Assembly: GCF_963576675.1 (NCBI RefSeq)
Contig: NC_088914.1
Span: 78,180,441-78,244,440, forward strand
DNA length: 64,000 bases
DNA from: Euphorbia lathyris
Taxonomy: Eukaryota; Streptophyta; Magnoliopsida; Malpighiales; Euphorbiaceae
Direction: 5' to 3'
Shown here: piece by piece, positions 21,700 through 32,650 of the stretch
How positions within the stretch are numbered: the first letter of the stretch is position 1
How the letters are laid out: each line of letters begins with the position of its first letter
Notes under the pieces: generated by a model
What the model was told of the DNA's origin: nothing
The model's database searches: none
Seen by the model: the letters and a program-made list of their open reading frames with translations, nothing else
Program-made: the position numbers and the translations under genes

Positions 21700-22975
21700 T
21701 AACAGAGACTTATTTGACAACGGTTCAACTAAGTTCATCTCAAGAATCCAATGAAGCCGCCAACAAGAGATGGGAAGATGTCTTAACCGAATCAAGAAGA
21801 CAAATGAAGGATCTCAAGACACTCGATGATTAGAGAGCCAAACTTAGAGAGCAAAATCGGGCGAGTGACGAGGTAATGAGGAAGTTGAGAGCATCTTACG
21901 AGAGTCTCAAGCTAGAAATCTGAAATGCCTTCTAACTAACTTTGGAAGTTCCTCCTAAAGATCCATCGCCAATATTTTCTCCATTACACATTGAAGAGGT
22001 AAATCCTAAACTTTCAATTTCTCATATTGAAGTTGTGGGTAATCCTATTACTATGGAAGAGTTGGATGTTTGTGATATTATTTGTGAATTAGATTCTCAT
22101 TATGAGTTTATTAACAATGGAATTATGAATGAGAATGTGAGTTTATGTATGGATAAGGAGGAAGGAGTGTTTGTAGGTGAGGATATTGGATAAAGTCATG
22201 TTGAAAGGGGTGTTTCCCATATGTTTGATAAAATGCCCCTTAGACATAACTTCATTTGTATGCTTGAGGAAAGTGAAGATATTATTCTTGAAGAAGGGGA
22301 GAGCAACTTTAGGCTTGAAAATCTCTTTGAGGAGAATGATGAAATCACTTGTTGTGTGGGAATTGATGGCTATGGTGATGGAAGAGATGTTGGTGGTTCA
22401 AGCATAATGGGATGCAACATGTCATTTGAGTCGGCTAACTATTCAAATGGATTAGCCAGCTTGAATTATAGGGAGAAGAGGGAGGAAACGATAGGCCATG
22501 GGAAAGAATGGATTGTTGACAAAGAGGGGAACGAATTTGAATATGATCACGAGGAAGATAAGTTAGAAGATGAGATTGACGAAGATGAGAACTAATTTGA
22601 GAATGATCTAGAAAGAAATGGTGAGCTTGGCTACTATAATAGTGAATTCGAGGATGGGGTTGAAGAGTGGGAGAGAGCACACTTCCGAGGATGAGATATG
22701 TGAGGATGGGAAATTTTATCATCATATGAATGACAATGATTATGATGAAGATGCTAGAGTTTACCATGAGGAGAATGAGCATCGGAATATTGAGTGGAAC
22801 CAATATGGGGCCGCTCATGAGGATGACTAAGACGAGGTCTATTATGATGAGAGAGAGCTTTGGCACCTTGAGTGGAATCCACGCGGGGCTCCTTATGAGG
22901 ATGATGAAGATAGATTCTATCGTGATGATGAATTGGAGGATGACGAGTGGAATCAAAATGAAGACATCTGAAGGC
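21700..22975 (+). pseudogene. Gag-like and acidic repeat coding relic
   Basis: The first part (about 21700-21930) reads a helix-rich, charged peptide (NKRWEDVLTESRRQMKDL) broken by TAG near 21829 and further stops; it resembles the N-terminal coiled coil of gypsy Gag proteins. One frame then continues as 21942-22193 and 22221-22595. After a frame change, 22618-22972 encodes very acidic repeats in which EWN-(Q/P)-x-GA...EDD recurs (IEWNQYGAAHEDD, LEWNPRGAPYEDDED, DEWNQNED). A TAA at 22828-22830 splits the repeats. No enzyme motif is present. Function of the acidic domain is unknown. Confidence 0.5.
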
Positions 22976-23134
22976 GAAGATGATGGCGATGAGCATGAGG
23001 TGGAATGGCCTTTTCGAATTTATTTTGAACAACACATTGGTTTGATTTGAGAGCTTGAAGTCCGCTCAAGAATAACTAGCTTCGTCCACTCGTACCAATA
23101 ACTTGAGGTCAAGTTCCTTTCAAGAGAAAGTGAA

Positions 23135-23890
23135 TGATGCGGACATCTTCTTCAAAGATTCGAGTCATAATGAAGGACTAATGAGGACATCTCTTCGGCA
23201 AGTACAGACTATGGTTAGGGAAGTAGTACCGTAGTAGGCCTAGCTTCGCCTACTCTAGTTCGGTCTTTACTTCGATCTACTTTGGTTTATCTCTTCGGCA
23301 GCGTATCTACTTCGTGGTCTCCTCTTACTTCGGTCTGCTATGTTGTACTTCAGTCCACTTTGGGATATCTCTCTTCGGGTCTATCTACTCTGGTATGACT
23401 TCGGCCTCGTATTGTCTTCAATAAAACCTCTTGATTACTCGCTCACCAATGAGACATGAATTACTTGCTCACCAATGGGACGGGAATACTTGCTCATTAA
23501 GGAGACAAGCCTGGCACCAGCCTGCTCTTTGCTATTCACTGTTTTGGCATTAAGTCTTATTACAAACCATGTTACTCTTTTACCTCTAACCCATTTTACC
23601 CCTTTAAGTTTTATATTTTAAATTGTTTGCATTGCTATTTATGTAATTTGTCATTTAGGTTTTGAGATGCTATAAATTCACTTCTTTCTTTGTAATCACT
23701 TAACTTTTATTAAATAAAAAACTATAATCTTCTCTTTGAAGTTTTGTTAAAGTTTTATCTTCAACAATGAGGGTTACACTATTCCTACGGATTTAGTCCA
23801 TGCACCATTGGGATTAACTAGTTTAGCTAGAGAAGAAACTCTTTGTTAGTTTACGATCACAACTAACTCACCCGTCAACAATCCGTATCA
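23135..23890 (+). repeat. 3' LTR of the non-autonomous element
   Basis: 756-bp partner of 20912-21673 with frequent substitutions. About five CTTCGG copies remain; others have decayed to forms such as cttcgcc and cttcgtg. Confidence 0.85.
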
Positions 23891-24508
23891 GGATGTAAAC
23901 GGGACATGGCGGAGTGGGGAATTCATTTTCCATCCCCGTTCCCCGACTAGTCGAGGATTCCCCATCCCCATTCCCCGACTAGTCGAGGATTCCACATCAC
24001 CGTCCCTACGAGCTAAATGGGGACAAACTTATCCACATCCCCATCCCACGGGGATCCCCATTCCCTGTTTACAGATGTTCCAAAAATGTTATCCATATTC
24101 CCCATTCCTCATTCTCTACGAAGAATCACTGTTTATGTTAAAGAAAAATTTGTAAAGACAAAAACGTTTAAGAAACAATTGCTAATAATACCAAGTATTA
24201 ATAATCATTCTCAAATTTTTCAAATCACAAAAAAACTAAAAATTGAAAACAATACCTAATTAAAATGTACTGAAATCATCCAAAAAAAATCAATTATCAC
24301 GGGAAATAATCAGGGATCCCCATCGGAGATTAATGAGACGGGGACGGGGATCCCAACGGAGCGGGGATACCTTTCTCCATCCCCGCCCCATTCCGTTAGA
24401 AAATTATTCCCATCTTCGGTCCATGAGAATTCTTATCGGGATTCTCCGTCTCCATCGAGGCGGGTCACCGATGGGACAAAGAATCACGCCCCATTTGCAT
24501 CCCTTTGA
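23891..24508. mobile_element. hAT-like element rich in gggga/tcccc
   Basis: The left end ggatgtaaacgggacatggc and the reverse complement of the right end (aagggatgcaaatggggcg) form imperfect inverted repeats; both are typical of a plant hAT family with 'gcggggatcccc' motifs. The LTR element above sits within the first bases of the left end, because joining 20911 to 23896 restores the end. A 23-mer-like unit (ttccccgactagtcgagg) is duplicated at 23939-23994. No transposase and no clear 8-bp TSD. Confidence 0.5.
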
Positions 24509-24894
24509 AGTTGAATCGAGAGCAGTGAAACATGTATTTGAAGTTGAATCCAGAGTAGAGCAGCTCATCTAATTAACTTTTGTTTCTGTAAAAATTAAAT
24601 ATTGTACATTATTTACTTAATAATTGAAGATGGGTTGGCTATCCCAGTAAAAGTACACATGAAAGTTGAACTGCCAGTTCAGTTAGGCATTTAATAGTTT
24701 TGTAATTTAATGTTGGGTTCTGAATAGCATTATTTGAGTGAGATTGATCCATTTAAATTATTAAATCCAAAATTTGGAATGGTATTTGCTTTGTCTTTAA
24801 TGGTCTGCTAATTACTATTAGCTGCTAAAGTCTCCTAATGGGACCCAATTAAAGAAAATGGATCGACATATATAATTTTTAAAATTATTAATAA
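24509..24894. other. no gene; short duplication
   Basis: tttgaagttgaatc-agag occurs twice at 24506-24560, giving a FEVESR peptide repeat in one frame, too short to call a gene. The rest is AT-rich with nothing recognised. Confidence 0.4.
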
Positions 24895-25257
24895 CTAGTC
24901 GAAAATCGCATAGGATATGAAATTTTTATGTAATTTAGATAAATAAATAAATTTTGACATATTTACTTTTAAATAATTTTATATCATATTATAAAAAAAA
25001 TTATATTATATATATTTAAAATTAATATATATTTTTTAATGATAATTCAAATTAAGTTAATTTTAAAAATAATTGACTACTTTTTTTTATAGAATTTTAA
25101 CTAAAGATGAATGATTTATTTATTTTTCCAAAATTCAATGATTTGTACTTTTTAGGAATTTTAATATATTTTCATGTTCCAAATATTCAGTGAAACAATA
25201 ATAATAAAATAGCAGATTAATTAAGAAATATATTAGAATATAATAAAAAACCAAAAA

Positions 25258-25396
25258 TTAAATTAAACTATAATTAAAATTAAATATTATATTTACGATA
25301 CAAAAGAATTACAATATAGGTTAAACAAAAATTGAATTAAACTACAATTAAAATTAAATATTATATCTACGATACAAAAGAATTACAATCTATGTT
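25258..25396. repeat. tandem duplication of about 70 bp
   Basis: attaaactataattaaaatt ... acgatacaaaagaattacaat occurs twice in a row inside the candidate Helitron. Confidence 0.8.
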
Positions 25397-26746
25397 AAAA
25401 TGGAAGCAACATCAATATATTATTCTATAAACTATTACAATCAATACTTTTCTAATGTTGCATATGAAGAAACTTTATCAATTCAATATGTTACATATAA
25501 AAAAATAAAATTCATAAGAATTAGTCACAAATTCATCTTGATGATAATTATTTTGGTTGATGAAATTGCATGATCGCCAAGTATTCGAATTCAATTATTC
25601 ATTCTGCTACAATAACCTAATATATCTAATTGAATCAGTTAAGATGATGATTTCTCCTATTTTCATTTTGAAAATATTTCATCAAGACATTCGATCAATT
25701 TGTTCTTCATTCTTTCACTATATAGAATATCAGACATACTCGCAGATATCACTTATTTGACTTCATTAATATTTTCTAATAATTATATATTCTTGAATTT
25801 TGTAAGTAAGAAAAACAAATAAAAGAATTGAAAAAAAAAATGAAGGGACGAAAAAGATAATTAGGAGAGAACCATCTTCCTCTCGGGGTTTTTTTTTTTG
25901 AAAATAAGAGAGAATGTCGAGACATAAGCGTATAAAGAGGAGAGTGAAAATATTTTTTGCCCATTAATTAAATATTTTATTTTTTCTTAATGAAGTATTA
26001 AGTCCATAAATTAATTTTAGTTAAATAGAATTAAATCGCAATTGTAACCACTCAGTACAAAAAAAAATGTTTTATAATTAATATGTGAAATTAATTATAT
26101 TAATTAGAATCATTATGCTCAACATTTGAGAATCTGAAGAGATTCAAATAATAATATCTTCTTAATTAATATTTTTCAATAATTTGTCCTATGATCATAT
26201 TTCATTTTCATCTGTTAAAAACTCAATACTAACAATTTTGTACGAACCATAATAGAATAGTTAAAAATTATATAAGCCAATGTTGCAAAAACAATTATCT
26301 CAATATTCATAATTAATGTACATTTTTAGGATTTTGAGCATCAAAATTTATTTTTATTTACCTTGATTTTGAATTCGTATCTAGCATAATCCACATTCTT
26401 CAAGAATAAACATCTTATCAAGCGTATTAGACGCTTACAATCTCCTTGTCTAGAAAATTGGGAAAAAATAACTTCTTGATAATAATAATAATAATAATAT
26501 AACATAATTTATATTGAAATAGACTTCATTGTAAGTATAATATTCCAATATCTCTTTAATATTTTATTTAATATGTCTCAAACTTCAATTAACAACTATC
26601 GTGTGAAACTTTATATCTATTTGTACCAAAATGCATAAAAATAAAAAAAATACAATCCATATCAATTGGCTAAACTCAAACTAAAAAAAATGAGTGGATT
26701 TCAACATGTTCCGAATTAGAAAAATTAATCTAACTTCAATTAAAAC

Positions 26747-27590
26747 TAAAAATTGAGTTCATAAAAAGCCGAAAATCTAAATTTTAGTTAGAGTTAACAA
26801 TCAAAACGATAACACCTAGGAACATATACTAAAAAAGAATGCAAATATACAAAATCTTTATTTTAGTCATTTTGAAAAATAAATAAATAAAAAAGAAAAC
26901 ATGGATAAGGTAGCGAGAGGTATGGAATCTGGATAACGACATAAATGGAATTTCATCTCTGAAAGATAAAACTATAACAACAATTGTTTAATAAAAATAA
27001 AACAACAGCACAATTGAGAAAGCCAAAAATTGAGTTCATATAAAGCCGAAAATCTAAATTTTAGTTAAGAGTTAGCAATCGAAACGATAACACCTAGCAA
27101 CATATACTAAAAAAGAATACAAATTTACAAAATCTTTATTTTAGTCATTTTGAAAAAAAAAAGACAAATAAAAAAACATGGATAAGGTAGCGAGAGGTAT
27201 GGAACCTGGGTAACGATAGAAATGGAATTTCATCTCTGAAAAATGAAACTATAATAACTATTGTTTAATAAAAAGAAAACAACAACACAATTGAGAACAA
27301 AAATAACTACAACATATGAAAAAAAATTGAATAATTACATTGAGAAACATAAGAATTTCTTGTAATTTTTGACACTTTTGTGTTTTCCGGATTTAGTTGT
27401 TCGTGCATCTTCTATTTCTGTTGGATTTATTCAATTGAAGCTATCAGTTTGGAAAAAAACACAAATAAAAAAGAAAACATGGATAAGATAGCGAGAGGTA
27501 TAGAACCTGGGTAACAACAGAAATGAATCTGAAAGATGAAACTATAACAACTATTGTTTAATAAAAATAAAACAACAACATAATTGAGAA
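26747..27590. repeat. tandem repeat of about 277-300 bp, 2.5 copies
   Basis: Units share gccgaaaatctaaatttta, catggataaggtagcgagag and actattgtttaataaaaa. The landmark catgg falls at 26900, 27177 and 27479. The third copy has its first half replaced by other sequence. Confidence 0.85.
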
Positions 27591-28166
27591 CAAAATAACT
27601 ACAACATATGAAAAAAATCGAATATTTACCTTCAGAAATATAATACTATCTATTGTGACCAATGAATATAATGGTGGAATATTATCTATCATGCTTTATA
27701 TAGAAGTTTATTTGTGACTTTTGGATTTCCTTTGCTTTGTGTTTTTTCATCTTCCCGTAACTCTTGCTTTCTTTTATTATTTTAATTAATAGGCTAGTAA
27801 TTATTTAATATATTATAAATATAAATTTGTTATTTTTAATTAATTAAATATTTATTTTTAATTAATTAAATATTTTTAATCTGATTTTTTAGTACGTTGA
27901 CAAATCATCAAAAATACCTCTAAAACACTTCTTCTCATTTCTCTCTGCTTCCGTAATTATATATAGTATAGATAGATACTTTTGTATTATTCTAAGTGAA
28001 AAATAACAATTTATCATATTACTTAGAATATAAAAATAAATAAATATTATCTACATAAAACATAATTATTTTTTTCTGAAAAAAACATAGTTATTTTTTA
28101 GAAGTTAAATAATTATTCGGAAATTATAAATAATATTTTTAGTATTATTTTAAGTATAAAATAATA

Positions 28167-29059
28167 GGGTAAATTACAAAAATGGGTCAAATGGGAGGCT
28201 CATTTACATATTTAACTCATTTACTCAACCTATTACATATCTAGACTGATTTTGTGTGACTTTACCATAATACCTCTAACCTTCCCACTTCCCCCTTACC
28301 CGAACGTTCTCTCCCCTCTTCTCCTTGGGTGCGCGAAACGGCTGTTGGCTCCTCTATTAATGATTCCAAGACTTTAAATCTTCCTATCTTCCTTTAAATT
28401 GCATGAAATCTACACCATTTCTCCAAATCACAATGTATTTCTCTTTTTTCTCTCTTCATCTCTTGATTCTGCAACTTCCTAATCCTAGAAAACGAAGCCA
28501 TGGTTCTTCATCTTTCTGTTCCTGCTTGTTACTTGGTTTCTTTCTTCTTGTTACCATCAAAGAAATGGTTATTCTACGTTATTTCCATCGTTTTTCCCAG
28601 TTTATCATATTGTTATTGTGCAATCTTATTGTAAATTTTGATAATGTTATGATTTTAATGTTGTTATTGTGACGATCTTATTATAAATTTTGATAATGTT
28701 ATGATTTTAATGTTAGAATCCGTTGTTGTTTGACATTTTTTTGTTATATACCACTTCGCGAATTAGCTTCAAAACACATGGCTTCACATATGCTAATTAA
28801 ATTCATCAAGTAAACCAAACATTAGCTTCGCAGGCTTTGCATATGCTAATTAAATTCATCAAGTAAACTCATCGATTAGCTTTGCAGGCTTCGCATATGA
28901 TCAAATCTGCGAAGTCAGACGGGAGGGAGACAGACGCGCGTAAATATTGAGGGTGTTATGGGAAAGTCACACAAAAACAGTCTAGATATGTAGTAGGTTG
29001 AGTAAATGAGTTAAATATGTAAATGGACCTTCCATTTGACCTAGTTTTGTAATTTATCC
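28167..29059. mobile_element. Mutator-like element with 9-bp TSD
   Basis: Starts GGGTAAATTACAAAAATGGG; the reverse complement of its right end starts GGATAAATTACAAAACTAGG. Inverted repeats run about 120 bp. The flanks are a perfect 9-bp duplication AAAATAATA (28158-28166, 29060-29068). The 893-bp element has no transposase. Its interior carries a ~56-bp repeat (ttagcttcgcaggctttgca ... catatgctaattaaattcat) about 2.5 times at 28760-28910. Confidence 0.85.
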
Positions 29060-29135
29060 AAAATAATATTGTATAATATAAGTATAAAAGCATTATTTAG
29101 TATAAAGAAACCACTATTAAATGAAGGATGAAACT

Positions 29136-29330
29136 CACTAGTAGAAAAAAAAACATGTTATTATTAAAATACGTAGTGGGCCAATTTGATATTACATGTG
29201 TTACAAATACACTATAACGGGCTAGGACAATATGCGTTACAAATCATAACTATTTGTAACGGATTAGAAATGTGTATTTCTAACGGATTAGAACTATACT
29301 CGTAACTATTTGGGAAAGCCTAGTTAAGAT
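29136..29330 (+). mobile_element. CACTA-type transposon end
   Basis: CACTAGTAGAAAAAAA is the classic En/Spm terminus, followed by subterminal repeats (gtaacggattagaa at about 29256 and ctaacggattagaa near 29280). The other end (TTCTACTAGTG) is not found in the next kilobases, so only one end is supported. Confidence 0.45.
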
Positions 29331-30180
29331 CAGTTAAATCAACACAAATGCAATATGTACCATTTGACTACGTTTGGTAACCATTTTGGATAGTAAATTT
29401 CTTTGAATTAATCCCACTTTCAACAATTTCGCTATTTCATTTTGAATCTCTTCCTGTTTGTCCCTTGCGTGTTTGCTCTTATTTTGTTTAAAAGGAACCT
29501 TGCCCGAATCAATATTCATCCTACGAGTCATGTGTTTGGTCAAGTCACTGTTGATATCCGACGAGCCTCAAGTGAAAAATAGTGACTTGTACCGACTTCC
29601 TTATGGTCCTTGGGAGCTCGACTCCTATTTTAAATTATCGTTCAAAATCTAGATGAAAAGCTTCTAGTGATTGTGGGTCAAATCCTTGCATATTACTGGG
29701 AGCGTGCAAAGTCTCCATGACCAAGGCTCATCTTGGGGATAAATTTCCTGAGTGTACTTTTCAGGCCGTTTATTTATTACCTAAGATAAATGAGGGTTCC
29801 GCCATCATAAGGAAGAAACATCGTAAGCTTTTGTATATTAACGATGGTTTTCACCTCGTCAATTACTGACCAAATGAATTTGGTCAATCATCGTTAGATC
29901 TAGCAAGTCTAGATCTAACGGTGACTAACTAGGTGAAAACCATTGGTATATTAACAACATCATAAATTTACTTCAATAACGACCTCCCAATAATGACATT
30001 GTAGTCGAATACTTTATCGGCTACCATAAATTCTATCTCGGCCATCTATTGCTTTTTTGTCGTCCTCTAATGCAATATGAAGCCTTCTATCTATGACCAT
30101 TATATCTATTGAAAGAATTTTTTTCAAAGTTAAAATTATTGAAAAACTATTTATGATCATCAACGTTACAAGAAAGACTG
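29275..30180 (-). pseudogene. Ty3/gypsy pol relic: protease and RT start
   Basis: Minus-strand frames near 30050-29960 read EIEFMVADKVFDYNVIIGRSLL, matching the end of the gypsy aspartic protease (F-V-x-YNAILGRP-L). Near 29545-29400 the frame reads HARDKQEEIQNEIAKLLKVG, matching the RT entry block (RQEAI-EEVAKLLKAG-I). Below it, CVDLTDLN-AFP near 29340-29300 matches the RT motif CVDFTDLNKACP. Order and strand agree with a Tat-like pol. Between them sits a hairpin-forming insertion (29828-29955). Every block is interrupted by stops or shifts. Confidence 0.65.
29828..29955. repeat. long imperfect inverted repeat
   Basis: The left arm tatattaacgatggttttca...cgttagatcta and the reverse complement of the right arm (taatataccaatggttttca...cgttagatcta) pair over about 50 bp. 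It may be a tiny foldback element inside the gypsy relic. Confidence 0.6.
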
Positions 30181-30192
30181 AATGATTTAACC

Positions 30193-31044
30193 AAGGTTAT
30201 CAAATCCAGACCGATCCGGCCGGTCCAACCCAGTTCGACCAGAACCGGTTACAATTTCAGGTCGGAGGTGGATCAGTTGTTAAATCCTTGAAAAGGATTC
30301 AGACCCGCTCAAACCGGCCGGTTCAACCATGAACCGGTTGACTCAGTGCCGGTTAAGCGGTTTGGTCCGGTTTGCTTTTAGACATGTTTACTTAAAAAAA
30401 TATATAAATTTTGACAAAGGTAGGATTCGAACCTTGGACCTTTGGTCTATAGACTCTAATACTCACCACTACAATACCATTTCACTTATTTCTATTATTA
30501 ACTATTTAAGAATAAATAATAATGTTATAACTTAAATAATTAAAATATGATTTAGTATTATTTTTTTCTATTTAGATAAATATCATTAAAAAATTATTAT
30601 ATTTTCTTAATATTAATACAGTTTAATTAGCATTTAGATTTTAAATATATACAAATAAATTTTAAAAATCTAATAAATTTAAATTTAAGTTGAATTATAA
30701 AATACATATCCTATTAGCATATTTACATGTTAGTTATTAATAAAAAATAATCACCATTAATTTTAAAAGTATATATTTTTTTTAATTTTTATATTTATTT
30801 GTCATGTTAAATTTATTAATTTGATATCATGTTTTGATACTAAATAAATGTTGTTATATTAGTATAATTTTTTTATGAATATAGTTGATATTATACTATG
30901 TTATAAGATTAAATATGAATAAAAATATAATTTGCACATGATTTTTGAATACTGGTTGAACCCCGGTTGGATCTCGGTTAAACCTCAAACTCTTGACCCT
31001 TTGTCTTTTCCGATTGTTTGACCGGTCCGGTTTTGACAACCATG
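30193..31044. mobile_element. Mutator-like element of the GGTTxTCAAAxCC type
   Basis: The left end aaggttatcaaatccagacc pairs with the reverse complement of the right end (atggttgtcaaaaccggacc). gatttaacc flanks both sides (30184-30192, 31045-31053), a 9-bp duplication. Both ends are rich in ccggtt/aaccgg. No transposase frame is present, so it is non-autonomous. Confidence 0.75.
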
Positions 31045-31213
31045 GATTTAACCATTATGTAATGAAAGAAGCATGTTAGAGCATATTGACGTAGACACTA
31101 TTATTAGTGATTCTGCATCTAGAATTGCTTGTAGATAATGTTTTGTATGAGCAACCGAGCACTTAAAGCGAAATAAAATGTGTTTTTCTAATAAAATTTG
31201 ATGTTTTTATTAG

Positions 31214-31663
31214 TGTTGGAATTAATTAGATATGGATCCAATTAGGCCCGCCCAAAATGGAACGGGCCCAAACCCAATAAGAATTAGGGTTAGGTGATCT
31301 ATTTATTTAGTATAAATAGAAACCCTAATCTATCATAATTCTAAGAGAATTAGAAGAGAGTCGGAAATTAGGTTTTGAGATACAGGATCTCCAGAGAATT
31401 TTTTCTCTCCTCTTTTTCCCTAAGCCGCAGCCCCTCTCTCTATTTTTGGGATTCATCGTCGCTTTAGTTCGTGAACCAATTGTCTTCCTCTTCCAATTCT
31501 ATTGGCGTGGTTGAAGGCTTGACAGGTGATACTAGATCGGGTGATTGATCTGAAATCTTTCCGCTGCAAATCAAGAACGGATCTGCGCTACAAGAGGTAA
31601 CCCGTAAACCCGTTTACTTATTCGGATAAATATATATGTTGTGAATATATGCTTATCCCAACA
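31214..31663 (+). repeat. 5' LTR of the outer copia element
   Basis: TGTTGGAATTAATTAGATAT ... CTTATCCCAACA. TATA box (tataaata) at 31311-31318, with a telo-box-like aaaccctaa just downstream and gggcccaaaccc just upstream; both are common in promoters of growth-related plant genes. Confidence 0.95.
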
Positions 31664-31664
31664 T

Positions 31665-31676
31665 TGGTATCAGAGC
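31665..31676 (+). promoter_or_regulatory. primer binding site, tRNA-iMet type
   Basis: TGGTATCAGAGC one base after the 5' LTR. Confidence 0.95.
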
Positions 31677-31979
31677 CATTGGATCTAGTATTCCGTCTTT
31701 ACCGCGAATCCGTTTGCATTTGAATCTTTTTTGAAAGATTAAAAATAATTTATTGTTATTATTTTTTATGATTATACACTGGAATTGATTGATTGCGTGA
31801 TTAAATTGAATTAGGGTTCGATTTAAACGTTTTTTACTCAATTAAACCCGTTTTAGGTTTCTATTACCTTCTAATTTTTCGTTCCGCTCGTCAAATTGAA
31901 AAACCGACCACACCATCGAGTCCATAGACCCCAAAAACCCTAGGTTCCATATATTTTTCGTCGTCAGAATCGGTCGGGA

Positions 31980-32165
31980 AGGCGGCACGTGGCCTTCACG
32001 CGCCACCTGGGGGGGAGAAAACGCGTGTCTTCCCCAGCCCGCCACACGGCAGGCGCTGGTTGGCCAGCCGGTGCCGCGCTGGCTCCAGTTGGACCAACTA
32101 GCGTGCGCCACGTGGCAGAGGCCCCTCCACACACGCCAGGCGCGTGTGGGCGCATGGGGCCTCTT
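31980..32165 (+). other. GC-rich leader segment
   Basis: About 190 bp of strongly GC-rich DNA (ggcggcacgtggcc, ccaggcgcgtgtgggcgc, two cacgtgg boxes) in an otherwise AT-rich leader. It could form stable RNA structure. The open frames across it look incidental. Confidence 0.5.
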
Positions 32166-32650
32166 CCTGTGACCAATTTTTTCCCATTTTTTTTACAGAA
32201 ACGCGTTTCTGAATTTTTCTGATTTTTGGGTATTTTTTCAAAAATTTTGGATGAGCAGTTTATACAATCTCTTTTAATTAGGGTATATTAAATATTTTAA
32301 ATGTGTTATAAATATTTTATAAACTCTCTAAAAATATTTTATAAAATTGTTTATGTGTTATAAATGATTTTAAATCAGATTTAAGGAGGTCCCTACCACT
32401 ATGACAATCGAGATATGTTTTGATTGGGAAAAGGTCTATGCATGTGGCACTAACCTTTTCTGGTGTTTCTTTGTTTTTGGATAGTCATGGCAATCATTAG
32501 ATTCACCCCAGTGGAGCCTGTAACAGACAATCAAGTGGCTATCAGGGAGATATTTCGCATTAGACTTTTGAAATGCAGAAAGTCTAAGGAAGTGCGATGG
32601 GATGATGCAGATGTTATTGTGCGTCACCTGATCGAGGTACAGGACCTTAT

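Larger units (their letters stand above)
20912..23890 (+). mobile_element. short non-autonomous LTR retrotransposon
   Basis: LTRs at 20912-21673 and 23135-23890 enclose 1,461 bp. The TSD GGATG is perfect (20907-20911, 23891-23895). A tRNA-Met-type primer site follows the 5' LTR. The interior encodes only Gag-like and acidic fragments: no protease, integrase or RT signature is visible, so mobilisation must have used another element's enzymes. It resembles TR-GAG/LARD-type non-autonomous elements. LTRs differ at many positions, so it is older than the copia elements further right. Confidence 0.85.
24895..27972 (-). mobile_element. candidate non-autonomous Helitron
   Basis: On the minus strand the segment begins TCTATACTATATATAATTAC (from 27972), close to plant Helitron 5' ends (TCTATACTATATTAAAA). 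It ends CTAG (24898-24895), the CTRR terminus. It is preceded by A and followed by T, the Helitron target rule. A weak hairpin (CATA-tcc-TATG, minus strand) lies about 11 bp before CTAG, eroded relative to the strong GC stem of fresh copies. No Rep/helicase frame is present. Internal tandem repeats are listed separately. Confidence 0.5.

Noticed and set aside
22435..23050. Frames on the minus strand and in the second plus frame over the acidic repeat
   Set aside because: Methionine/isoleucine- or histidine-rich shadows of the GAT/GAG-rich acidic reading frame.
28403..28672. 89-codon frame with hydrophobic stretches inside a Mutator-like element
   Set aside because: Low-complexity Leu/Ile/Phe content from T-rich DNA and no homologous motif; not called as a gene.
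31842..32222. Open frames through the GC-rich leader island on both strands
   Set aside because: Frames open on both strands from high GC; none has a domain or a sensible start relative to the leader.
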